Shown here: positions 1 through 5,995 of the stretch, in pieces
How positions within the stretch are numbered: the stretch's first letter is position 1
Layout: each line of letters begins with the position of its first letter
Assembly (NCBI GenBank): GCA_017990865.1
Contig: JAGNNB010000208.1
Span: forward strand, 1-5,995
DNA: 5,995 nt
Source: Lysobacteraceae bacterium
Lineage (GTDB): Bacteria > Pseudomonadota > Gammaproteobacteria > Xanthomonadales > Xanthomonadaceae
Reading direction: 5' to 3'
Position numbers and translations under genes: made by a program
Notes under the pieces: generated by a model
What the model saw: the letters and a program-made list of their open reading frames with translations, nothing else
The model's database searches: none
Told to the model about the DNA's origin: nothing

Positions 1-330
1 ACGCTGCACAGCGGCGACGATATCGAAATCGGCGCGACGCGCGTTTGTGTGAATTTCAAACCGACCCGATTGACCGCTCTCACACCGCGGCGCATTCCGG
101 TACGCATCGCGATCGACGCGCCCGCGCACATCGCGGTGCATCGCGAGGAAGTCTACGCGCGCATCCAGGCGACCGCCGGACGGCGTGCGCCCGCGCCGTT
201 CTCCCGCTGGTTGCGCGAAGCGAACGCGGCGCAGACCGATCGCGAAACTTTGCGCGCCGCGCCCGACGCTTCGACATGGCGTCTGTCGGCGGTGTCGCGT
301 CAGGCGAACGCCGAATTCGTCTTTAGCTGA
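1..330 (+). CDS. 3' end of an unidentified gene (partial)
   Basis: The first reading frame is open from the window edge to a TGA at 328-330, giving 109 C-terminal residues; the start lies outside. I chose this frame because its third codon positions are mostly G or C and its residue mix is normal, while the overlapping frame starting at 45 gives an arginine- and histidine-rich translation typical of a shadow. The visible part begins TLHSGDDIEIGATRVCV, a short beta-strand pattern (GD-x-I-x-IG) resembling the last strands of FHA or similar beta-sandwich domains. A mixed region and a tail ending NAEFVFS follow. No catalytic motif, membrane segment or signal is visible, and the FHA resemblance is too short to name the protein. 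It ends 225 bp before the stress protein gene, which has its own promoter, so the two need not be linked functionally. Confidence 0.6.
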   Translation, partial: TLHSGDDIEIGATRVCVNFKPTRLTALTPRRIPVRIAIDAPAHIAVHREEVYARIQATAGRRAPAPFSRWLREANAAQTDRETLRAAPDASTWRLSAVSRQANAEFVFS

Positions 331-471
331 ACGCTTTCGCCGAGCCCGCTCCGGATTCGCCGCACGCCCGAAGACGGCGGTAAAGCAAAACGGCGGATAC
401 GTTCATTTTCGCCCGCGGCGCCACCGCGCGTCGGAATGCGATCCGCGCGGCGTCGCGGCGCATCGCGTCGA

Positions 472-485
472 TTGACGCATATCAA
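472..485 (+). promoter_or_regulatory. FNR/ANR-type binding site
   Basis: The sequence TTGACGCATATCAA matches the FNR/ANR/DNR consensus TTGAT-N4-ATCAA at 9 of 10 defined positions; only T to C at the fifth base differs. It lies about 70 bp upstream of the universal stress protein start. Its centre (478.5) is 41.5 bp upstream of position 520, which would be the transcription start for the -10-like hexamer at 508-513. This is the classic class II activator geometry. Usp genes in Pseudomonas are known ANR targets. Binding by an FNR-family regulator under low oxygen is inferred; the regulator gene is not in the window. Confidence 0.7.
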
Positions 486-507
486 TGCCGCGTTCGTGGC
501 CAGGGCG

Positions 508-513
508 TACCAA
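508..513 (+). promoter_or_regulatory. Probable -10 element of the usp promoter
   Basis: TACCAA keeps the important first T and second A of a TATAAT-type -10 but not the final T. No good -35 hexamer stands upstream, as expected where an activator bound at -41.5 replaces it. The call depends mainly on the spacing to the FNR-like box at 472-485; alone, the hexamer would be weak. Confidence 0.4.
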
Positions 514-542
514 TAACGAGAGGCGCATCGTCCGCCCAACGC

Positions 543-549
543 GAAGGAG
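543..549 (+). promoter_or_regulatory. Ribosome binding site of the usp gene
   Basis: GAAGGAG lies 6 nt before the ATG at 556. It is the strongest Shine-Dalgarno match in the window and fixes the start of the universal stress protein. Confidence 0.85.
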
Positions 550-555
550 TCCGCC

Positions 556-1392
556 ATGTACAAAGATATTCTGGTGCCCTACATCAATGCCCGCAGCGCG
601 GCCGCGCCGCTGACGGCGGCTATCGCGCTCGCCGAACGCAACCTCGCGCACGTCGCGTTGTTGGTGATCGTCGATGTGCCCGCGCCGGTGCCGAACGATT
701 GGACCGGCATGAGTTATTCCACGTATCTGCGTCTGCACGAGGAAGCGCATCAACGCGCCGATGCATTGGCGGCGAGTTTGCGCGAACGCGTCGCGAACGC
801 GGCGGTGCCGGTGGAAGTGCGCATGGCCGATGCGCTGGCGCTGTATCCGGCATCCACCGCGACCTTGCATGCGCACTACGCCGATGTCGCCGTGGTACCG
901 AGTTTGACCGCCGAAGACAGCGGACAAGTCCACGATTTCTTCCAGGATTTACTGCTCGATTCCGGCCGTCCGGTGCTGGTGGTGCCGCCGTCGGCGCAGA
1001 CGGCGACGGCGCCTAAGCGCGTGGTGGTGGCGTGGCGACCGACGCGCGAATCGGCGCGCGCGGTGCACGATGCGTTGCCGCTGCTCGAACAAGCCGAACA
1101 TGTGGACGTGCTGGTGGTCGACCCGAAAGTCGGCGAAACCGCGCACGGCGAAGAACCGGGCGCGGACATCGCCGCGCATCTGGCGCGACATGGCGTGCGC
1201 GTGCAGGCGGTGGCGCGGCCGAGTCAGGGCGCGTCGGTCGGCGCGGCGATTCTGGATTACGCGGAGCGTTCCGGCGCCGACATGATCGTCGCCGGCGGCT
1301 ACGGCCATTCGCGACTGCGCGAACGCATGCTCGGCGGCGCGACGCGCGATCTGCTGCATAGCGCTTCGCTGCCGGTGCTGTTTTCGCACTGA
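556..1392 (+). CDS. Universal stress protein, two Usp domains
   Basis: A 278-residue cytoplasmic protein of the UspA superfamily, about twice the length of a single domain. Domain 1 covers about residues 1-145: it opens MYKDILVPYI, the usual first strand, and closes YADVAVVPS...GRPVLVVPP, with no nucleotide-binding glycine motif. Domain 2 covers about 153-278: it opens KRVVVAWRPTRESARAV and closes with GGYGHSRLRERMLGGATRD at 247-265 and then LPVLFSH. That stretch fits the ATP-binding pattern G-2x-G-9x-G-(S/T), except that the last position is Gly261. One degenerate and one near-canonical half is common in tandem Usp proteins. Family members bind ATP or act as stress-survival factors, often in hypoxia, stationary phase or redox stress; the specific role here is unknown. 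The start is set by GAAGGAG 6 nt upstream. The FNR-like box upstream suggests induction at low oxygen. A DUF4010 membrane protein gene follows after 29 bp and is probably in the same transcript. Confidence 0.93.
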   Translation: MYKDILVPYINARSAAAPLTAAIALAERNLAHVALLVIVDVPAPVPNDWTGMSYSTYLRLHEEAHQRADALAASLRERVANAAVPVEVRMADALALYPASTATLHAHYADVAVVPSLTAEDSGQVHDFFQDLLLDSGRPVLVVPPSAQTATAPKRVVVAWRPTRESARAVHDALPLLEQAEHVDVLVVDPKVGETAHGEEPGADIAAHLARHGVRVQAVARPSQGASVGAAILDYAERSGADMIVAGGYGHSRLRERMLGGATRDLLHSASLPVLFSH

Positions 1393-1421
1393 AAGCCGCG
1401 TATTCGATATCGATTGCGTCG

Positions 1422-2720
1422 ATGAATGGACCGATCGTGCTGATTGCATCGATAGCCACGGTCGGCGACGATGCCGGCATGTTCGGGTCTCTCGATGCGG
1501 TGTACGGTCTCGTCGTCGCGTTCGCGATCGGTTTGCTGATCGGTATCGAACGCGAGCGCAACAAAGGCGCGGGTGCGCGTCGCGGCGCAGCGGGCGTGCG
1601 CACCTTCATGCTCATCGCCGTGGCCGGCGCGGTGGCCGAGCGCCTCGGCGGTGTCGGCTTGGCCGTCGCCGGCGCTTTCGTGGCGCTCGCCGCGCTCGCG
1701 ACCTATCGGCGCACGCAGCGCGACGATCCCGGACTCACCACCGAAGTGGCGATGTTGGTCGCGTTCCTGCTCGGCGCGCTCGCGATGCGCGAGATCGCGC
1801 TCGCGGCGGCGCTCGGTGTCGCGGTGGCCTTGGTGCTCGCGAGCAAAACGCGCTTGCATCGCTTCACCGTGCAGACGCTGACCGAGCAGGAATTGCACGA
1901 TGCATTGCTGTTGATCGCGGCCGCGACGATCGTGTTGCCGTTGTTGCCCGACCGCAGTCTAGACCCGTGGGGCGTCGTCAATCCGCATACGCTGTGGATG
2001 CTGGTCGTGATCGTGATGGGCATCCAGTCGGCGGGTTATGTCGCGTTGCGCGTGCTTGGCCCGGGCACCGGCTTGGCGCTGGCGGGTTTCGCGGGCGGAT
2101 TCGTCTCGAGTACCGCCACCATCGCCGCGTTCGGCGATCGCGCGCGCGCCGTGCCGTCGCTGCTGCTCGGCTGCGTGAGCGCGGCGTTGTTCTCCAACGT
2201 CAGCACGGTGTTGCAGTTGGCCGCGGTGATCGGCGCCTTGTCGCCGAGCTTGCTGCGCTCGCTCGCGTTGCCGTTGTGCGCATCGGGCGCGGCGGCGGTC
2301 GCGGCGGCGACGTTGGCGCGACGCCGCGCGGTGTACGACGGCGTGGGCGCCGAGCGCGTCGCGCCGGGCCGGCCATTCGAGCCGCGGCATGCGCTGACTT
2401 ACGTCGCCATCGTCGCCGCGATACTGCTGCTCGCGGCGATCGTGCACGAGCGCCTGGGCGAGGCCGGGCTCGCGGTCGCCGCTGGCGTGTCGGGTTTCGC
2501 CGATGTCCACGCCGCCGCGGCATCGGTCGCGCAATTGGTCGCGGCGTCGCGCGTGTCCGTCGACGACGCGGCGCTGCCCGTGTTGATCGCATTGATCGCC
2601 AATTCGCTCTCGAAATTCGGCATGGCGTGGCTGCGCGGCGGCAGCGCCTACGCGCTGCGCGTCTTACCGGGATTGGCCGCGATCGCGATCGCATTCGCCG
2701 CGGCGTTGTGGTGGCGGTAA
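1422..2720 (+). CDS. MgtC/SapB family membrane protein with DUF4010 domain
   Basis: A 432-residue, very hydrophobic inner-membrane protein with roughly 12 or more predicted spans. Its N-terminal third is MgtC/SapB-like: GLLIGIERER at 37-46, GVRTFMLIAVAGA at 58-70 and TEVAMLVAFLLGAL at 107-120. The rest is DUF4010-like: LLPDRSLDPWGVVNPHTLW at 174-192, GFAGGFVSSTATIAAF at 222-237 and NSLSKFGMAW at 394-403. These blocks are hallmarks of the fused MgtC-DUF4010 family, and the length is normal. Its function is not established; an ion or metal transport or homeostasis role is guessed from membrane topology and MgtC kinship only. The start is uncertain. The ATG at 1422 has no clear ribosome binding site, and the in-frame ATG at 1479 (MFGSLDAVYGL) leads straight into the usual first helix, so the true protein may be 413 residues. 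It lies 29 bp after the usp stop, so the two are likely co-transcribed. It converges with the fructokinase gene, 22 bp apart. Confidence 0.9.
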   Translation: MNGPIVLIASIATVGDDAGMFGSLDAVYGLVVAFAIGLLIGIERERNKGAGARRGAAGVRTFMLIAVAGAVAERLGGVGLAVAGAFVALAALATYRRTQRDDPGLTTEVAMLVAFLLGALAMREIALAAALGVAVALVLASKTRLHRFTVQTLTEQELHDALLLIAAATIVLPLLPDRSLDPWGVVNPHTLWMLVVIVMGIQSAGYVALRVLGPGTGLALAGFAGGFVSSTATIAAFGDRARAVPSLLLGCVSAALFSNVSTVLQLAAVIGALSPSLLRSLALPLCASGAAAVAAATLARRRAVYDGVGAERVAPGRPFEPRHALTYVAIVAAILLLAAIVHERLGEAGLAVAAGVSGFADVHAAAASVAQLVAASRVSVDDAALPVLIALIANSLSKFGMAWLRGGSAYALRVLPGLAAIAIAFAAALWWR

Positions 2721-2725
2721 GCCGC

Positions 2726-2739
2726 GCGCGATGACGCGC
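2726..2739. terminator. Small GC hairpin between convergent genes
   Basis: The 22 bp separating the DUF4010 and fructokinase stop codons include GCGCG-ATGA-CGCGC, a 5-bp stem with a 4-nt loop. It could act for both strands, but neither side has a T tract and GC-rich palindromes are common at this composition. This is a weak candidate only. Confidence 0.2.
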
Positions 2740-2742
2740 CTA

Positions 2743-3657
2743 TCAGCGCTCGACAGCGAGCGTCGCCAACCGCAACGCGCCGAGAATGCCGCTGCGATCG
2801 TCCAGACCCGGCGGCACGATGTAGCCATCGATGTCCGTCTCCACCTCGTCGCGCGCGATGTAACCGGCCAACCAATGTTGTGCGCGCTCCCGCACCGGCG
2901 CGAATAAACGCGCGTGCTGCATCACGCCGCCGCCCAGCACGATCCGCTGCGGCGACAAGGTCAGCACCAATTGCGCGCAGAGTTGGCCGAGATAATCGGC
3001 TTCGATGTCCCAAATCGGATGATCCGGCGGCGCGTTGCCGAGTTCGTGACCCAGGCGCGCGACGATCGCTGGGCCGTTCGCCAAACCTTCGAGACAATCG
3101 CCGTGATGCGGACAGATGCCGGCGAATCCCGCGTCGTCGCGATGACGGCGGGGATGGATATGTCCGAGTTCCGGATGCAGCAGGCCGCGCAGCGTGCGCC
3201 CATGCAACGCCACGCCGCCGCCGATGCCAGTGCCCACGGTGATATAGGCCACGCAATCGAGCGGACGACCGGCGTCGTCGCGTCCGGCGCCCCAGGTCGC
3301 TTCCGCCAGCGCGGCGGCGTTGACGTCGGTGTCCAACGCGATCGGAATACCGAGCGCGCGGAACGGCGCCAGCACATCGGCATCGCGCCACGCCAGTTTC
3401 GGCGTGCGCAGCAAACGGCCGTAGCGCGGCGAACGCGGATCCAGTTCCAGCGGTCCGAAACTGGCGATGCCGAGCGCGCGCGGGGCGCCATGTCGCTGCG
3501 CGGCGTCGCCGAAGAACGTCAAGGCTTCGCGCAGCGTCGCGTCGGGATCGCGGGTCGGAAAACGCGTGCGTTCCAGCAAGCGCCCGTCGGCGGTGCCGAG
3601 CGCGCAAACGAATTTGGTGCCGCCGGCTTCGATCGCCGCGTAGACGTGTTCGTTCAT
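2743..3657 (-). CDS. ROK-family fructokinase
   Basis: A 304-residue cytoplasmic sugar kinase, a typical length for the family, predicted to use ATP to convert fructose to fructose 6-phosphate. The phosphate-binding loop is EAGGTKF (10-16); the Glu-Ala version instead of Asp-Ile is typical of ROK fructokinases such as the Bacillus GmuE/YdhR type. DTDVNAAALAEATWGA (109-124) holds the likely catalytic base Asp111, and GTGIGGG (142-148) is the second ATP-site loop. The zinc-site region runs from HPELGHIHP (161-169) to CPHHGDCLEGLANGPA (182-197), with Cys/His ligands spaced as in fructokinases rather than the CxCGxxGC of glucokinases. LGGGVM (241-246) is the C-terminal glycine block. The gene starts 39 bp after the GH13 stop on the same strand and probably shares its transcript. 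The sucrose-splitting enzyme would release its substrate. The ribosome binding site is weak, so translation may depend on coupling. Mannose or glucose activity cannot be excluded. Confidence 0.92.
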   Translation of the reverse strand: MNEHVYAAIEAGGTKFVCALGTADGRLLERTRFPTRDPDATLREALTFFGDAAQRHGAPRALGIASFGPLELDPRSPRYGRLLRTPKLAWRDADVLAPFRALGIPIALDTDVNAAALAEATWGAGRDDAGRPLDCVAYITVGTGIGGGVALHGRTLRGLLHPELGHIHPRRHRDDAGFAGICPHHGDCLEGLANGPAIVARLGHELGNAPPDHPIWDIEADYLGQLCAQLVLTLSPQRIVLGGGVMQHARLFAPVRERAQHWLAGYIARDEVETDIDGYIVPPGLDDRSGILGALRLATLAVER

Positions 3658-3696
3658 GGCCGATGAAAATCCATCCGTTCGACAGCGAGCGCTGCG

Positions 3697-5691
3697 TTAC
3701 GCGCGCACGAACCAGCGTAGCGCATACGGCGGCAGGCGCGTGGGCAGGGCGGTGTCGCGTCCGCCGTCGAGCGCATCCCGCCAACGCGCATCCGCGAGTT
3801 CGGGCGGCGGCACGATCGCGATCTCGCGCGCGCTCAGATTGCACAGCGCCATAAACCCATCGCCGCGGCGCAAACCGAACGCGGCCGCGTCCCCGAGCGG
3901 CACCGCGCGCATCGATGCGTCCGCGCGCAGATCGGGCGTCGCACGCCGCACGGCGATCATCGCGCGCAAGGCGCGGCCGATGCGCAGCGCCGTCGCATTC
4001 GCGTCATCGTCGACGCGATTCATCTCGTCGTCGTTGCGGAGCGCGTCGAGCGCTTCCGCCGCGTGCGCTCTCGCCCAATCCATCGCCGGTCGATGCAGCC
4101 AGCGGCCTTCGTCGGCGCGTTCGGCGTCGTCGAGATAGGTTTCGTCGTTACCCAGAGCGATCTCGTCGCCCATGTAGAGCGTCGGCAAGCCGGCGGCGGC
4201 GAACACGATGCCGTACAACAACGTAAAACGCCGCTCGGCGAGCGACAAGGCGTCCGAGTCGCCGCGCGCGAGCGCCGCTTCGATACCCGTCAGCGCGGCG
4301 GCGGTGCCGTTGGTGCCGTGGACATGCTCGCAGCCCGCGCTTTGGAACGCACGGCCACGCGCATAACTGCCCGGCGTTTCGCCGGCGTAGAAGCGCGCGA
4401 TACGCGCCAGATCGAACGGCGCGTGTTCGCTGTCGCCCGCGGCTTCTTCGCGCAGCACGCCCCAACCGATATCGTCGTGGCAACGCAGATATGTCAACCA
4501 TCCGCAGGCCGGCGGCAATGCGGGCGTGCGCGCGACGATATCGGCGAGCACATCGCCGCGCGCTTCAGCGAGCGCGACCCACAGCGCCGCCATCAACGTA
4601 CTGTGATACGCCAGATGGCATTCGTCGCCCACCGCATCGGTCGCATCGGCCGCGTTGCCGTTGCGCAAGCCGAAATACGGCGTCAACTCGCGCGCCGGCA
4701 CGATCGCCTCGGCTTTCAGCAACACGCCCGGCGCCGCGATGTCGCAGACCGCGCGCAGCGCGCGCAGAATCGTGTGCGCCTCGGGGCGGTTCATGCAATC
4801 GGTGCCCGCGAATTTCCATAAATACGCGGTGGAATCCAAACGGAAGGCTTCGATACCGCGATTGGCCAAGCGCAACAATGTCAACGCCATGTGCGCGAAC
4901 ACATCGGGATTCGACCAATTCAAATCCCATTGATAACCGTAGAACGTGGTCCACACCCAGCCCACGTTTGGAACATGCGTGAAGTTTCCAGGCGCCGTTT
5001 GCGGAAACACTTGTCCCAGCGTGCGTTCGTACGCGTCGGGGAGCGTGCGGTCGGGGAAGATGTGGTAGTAGTCGCGATAGCGCGCATCGCCGCTTCGCGC
5101 GGCCAGCGCCCATGCGTGATCGTCCGCGGTGTGGTTGAGCACCAGATCGGCGCACAGGCCGATACCGGCGTCGCGCAAACGCGCGGTCAGCGCGAGCAGA
5201 TCGTCGTTCGTGCCGAGCGCGGGGTCTACCGCATCGTAATCGCGCACCGCGAAGCCGCCGTCGTTGTCGCCTTCGCGCGCTTGCAGAAACGGCAGCAGAT
5301 GCAGATAGCGCACGCCCAAGCGCTGCAGGTACGGCACGTGCTCGGCGACACCGGGCAAATCGCCGCCGAATCGATCGACGTAGGCGGAATAGCCGATCGT
5401 GTCCTGAGCCAGAAACCAGCTCGGATCGCGTTCGCGCGCGTCGTCGGATGCGCGAAGCGCCTGCGGTCGCTCGTTGATGCCGTCGGCGAGGCCTTCGACG
5501 AATCGCGACAAGGTGTCGTCGAAGCGTGTCGTATGCGCGTACAGCGACGCCAACGCCTCCAGCAGCCGGGGCGCGTGCGCGTCCCAGCGCGCGAGCGCGG
5601 CCGCGCGGCGCTCGGGCAGCAGCGCCTCCGCGAAGCGCGTGCGCGCATCGGGAATGCGCAACTGATCTTCGCGCATGTTCGGGTCCTGCAT
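3697..5691 (-). CDS. GH13 amylosucrase / sucrose hydrolase-like enzyme
   Basis: About 664 residues with no signal peptide, so cytoplasmic; it is predicted to cleave sucrose, releasing fructose and either building alpha-1,4-glucan or hydrolysing the glucosyl unit. Numbering from the ATG at 5691 lines up with Neisseria polysaccharea amylosucrase as I remember it: Asp144 (DGGFAV), His187 (DLVLNHT), nucleophile Asp286 (FRLDST), acid/base Glu328 (LLKAEAIV). Later come His405/Asp406 (RCHDDIGW) and Arg530 (GRWLHRP), the likely salt-bridge partner of Asp144. A helical N-terminal region (about 1-90) precedes the barrel, and the protein ends PPYALRWFVRA in a C-terminal beta domain, as in amylosucrases. 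Arginines lining the acceptor site in the Neisseria enzyme appear replaced (for example Gly226), so hydrolase activity is possible. Start: ATG 5691 has AGGGGG about 8 nt upstream. ATG 5715 lacks a binding site, and ATG 5676 has AGGA 7 nt upstream and is a fair alternative. It lies between the receptor gene and the fructokinase gene. Confidence 0.9.
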   Translation of the reverse strand: MQDPNMREDQLRIPDARTRFAEALLPERRAAALARWDAHAPRLLEALASLYAHTTRFDDTLSRFVEGLADGINERPQALRASDDARERDPSWFLAQDTIGYSAYVDRFGGDLPGVAEHVPYLQRLGVRYLHLLPFLQAREGDNDGGFAVRDYDAVDPALGTNDDLLALTARLRDAGIGLCADLVLNHTADDHAWALAARSGDARYRDYYHIFPDRTLPDAYERTLGQVFPQTAPGNFTHVPNVGWVWTTFYGYQWDLNWSNPDVFAHMALTLLRLANRGIEAFRLDSTAYLWKFAGTDCMNRPEAHTILRALRAVCDIAAPGVLLKAEAIVPARELTPYFGLRNGNAADATDAVGDECHLAYHSTLMAALWVALAEARGDVLADIVARTPALPPACGWLTYLRCHDDIGWGVLREEAAGDSEHAPFDLARIARFYAGETPGSYARGRAFQSAGCEHVHGTNGTAAALTGIEAALARGDSDALSLAERRFTLLYGIVFAAAGLPTLYMGDEIALGNDETYLDDAERADEGRWLHRPAMDWARAHAAEALDALRNDDEMNRVDDDANATALRIGRALRAMIAVRRATPDLRADASMRAVPLGDAAAFGLRRGDGFMALCNLSAREIAIVPPPELADARWRDALDGGRDTALPTRLPPYALRWFVRA

Positions 5692-5750
5692 CGGCTCGCC
5701 CCCTGGTCGATTCATCGGCGGTTCGCGTGGCGGCGTTCTCGGTCGACGGT

Positions 5751-5796
5751 CGCGACGTACGGCGGTGCGCAGTACAACGCGCCGCCGTACGTCGCG
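5751..5796. repeat. Strong inverted repeat between receptor and GH13 genes
   Basis: The left arm CGCGACGTACGGCGG (5751-5765) and the right arm (5782-5796) are perfectly complementary over 15 bp. After one non-Watson-Crick position, three more pairs follow around an 8-nt loop (5770-5777). In the minus-strand transcript the hairpin begins 7 nt after the receptor stop codon and lies about 60 nt before the GH13 start. No T run follows it, so it is not a standard intrinsic terminator. It may slow transcription, protect the receptor mRNA end, or set receptor and enzyme at different levels. Confidence 0.8.
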
Positions 5797-5803
5797 TTGA
5801 CGG

Positions 5804-5995
5804 TCAGAACTCGAAACGTACGCTCACCGTCGCGGTGCGGCCCGGAATCGAACGCGCGCGGATGATGTTCTGCGTATTGGCGACGATGCTGCCTTCCTCC
5901 GATTCGGTGATCCCGAATGCGTCGAACAGGTTGTTGACGTTCAAGCCGACCACCCAGTTCTCGGCGAAACGGTAGTCGCCGAACAAATTGACCTG
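5804..5995 (-). CDS. TonB-dependent receptor, C-terminal end (partial)
   Basis: The last 63 residues of a protein whose N-terminus lies beyond the right edge. It reads as alternating beta strands: LFGDYRFAENWVVGLNVNNL, then NNLFDAFGITESEEG, then RARSIPGRTATVSVRFEF. The N-[LV]-FD turn and the final strand ending in Phe are standard for the last strands of TonB-dependent outer-membrane barrels, where the terminal aromatic residue is the BAM insertion signal. Xanthomonadales receptors linked to sugar use have very similar ends. Next to a sucrose-cleaving enzyme and a fructokinase, it most likely imports sucrose or related saccharides across the outer membrane using TonB-ExbBD energy. The plug domain and TonB box cannot be seen here, so the ligand is inferred from neighbours only. 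It is likely the first of the three genes visible in this minus-strand operon. Confidence 0.85.
   Translation of the reverse strand, partial: QVNLFGDYRFAENWVVGLNVNNLFDAFGITESEEGSIVANTQNIIRARSIPGRTATVSVRFEF

Noticed and set aside
357..381. Possible terminator hairpin after the first gene (CGCCG...CGGCG)
   Set aside because: The stem is only 5 bp with a long loop and no T tract, and is not distinguishable from background at this GC content.
403..933. A 176-codon minus-strand open frame over the usp promoter and gene
   Set aside because: It lies across a well-supported promoter and Usp coding start and shows no family motif.
1967..2734. A 255-codon plus-strand open frame inside the DUF4010 gene
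   Set aside because: Its translation is Arg/Gly-rich and lacks the hydrophobic segments and family motifs seen in the real frame.
2648..3844. A 398-codon minus-strand open frame over the fructokinase
   Set aside because: It is extremely arginine-rich, crosses into both neighbouring genes, and overlaps the well-supported ROK kinase in another frame.
5749..5756. 8-bp palindrome GTCGCGAC
   Set aside because: It is short and overlaps the edge of the larger hairpin; such GC palindromes recur by chance here.
4891..5865. A 324-codon plus-strand open frame opposite the GH13 gene
   Set aside because: It is a GC-driven antisense shadow: the translation is rich in Arg, Val and Gln with no recognisable motif, while the opposite strand encodes a clear GH13 enzyme.

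Overview
The window is GC-rich throughout and gene-dense. It looks like a gammaproteobacterium of the Xanthomonadales type, though this rests on composition and gene content only: a TonB-dependent receptor beside a sucrose-splitting GH13 enzyme and a ROK fructokinase recalls the Xanthomonas sux locus. The genes form two blocks that converge near position 2730. There is no sign of a phage, transposon, CRISPR array, tRNA or rRNA.

Left block, plus strand. The window opens in the last 109 codons of a gene that I cannot identify (ends at 330). A 225-bp intergenic region follows and carries a near-perfect FNR/ANR-type box (472-485), a -10-like hexamer at the spacing expected of a class II activated promoter, and a good ribosome binding site. 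These lead into a two-domain universal stress protein (556-1392). Only 29 bp later comes a multi-membrane-span MgtC/SapB-DUF4010 protein (1422-2720). The two are probably co-transcribed, which suggests a small oxygen-limitation or stress-responsive unit.

Right block, minus strand, read from right to left. The end of a TonB-dependent outer-membrane receptor (5995-5804, the rest lies outside) is followed by a strong inverted repeat (5751-5796). Then come a GH13 amylosucrase/sucrose-hydrolase-like enzyme (5691-3697) and, 39 bp later, a ROK-family fructokinase (3657-2743). The inferred pathway is sucrose uptake across the outer membrane, import by a permease not in this window, cytoplasmic cleavage to glucose (or glucan) and fructose, and phosphorylation of the fructose to fructose 6-phosphate.

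Nothing here is a clearly new system. The points most worth checking are the GH13 enzyme, which keeps its catalytic residues but lacks the acceptor-site arginines of the Neisseria amylosucrase, the long hairpin between receptor and enzyme genes, and the FNR-like promoter upstream of the stress gene pair.
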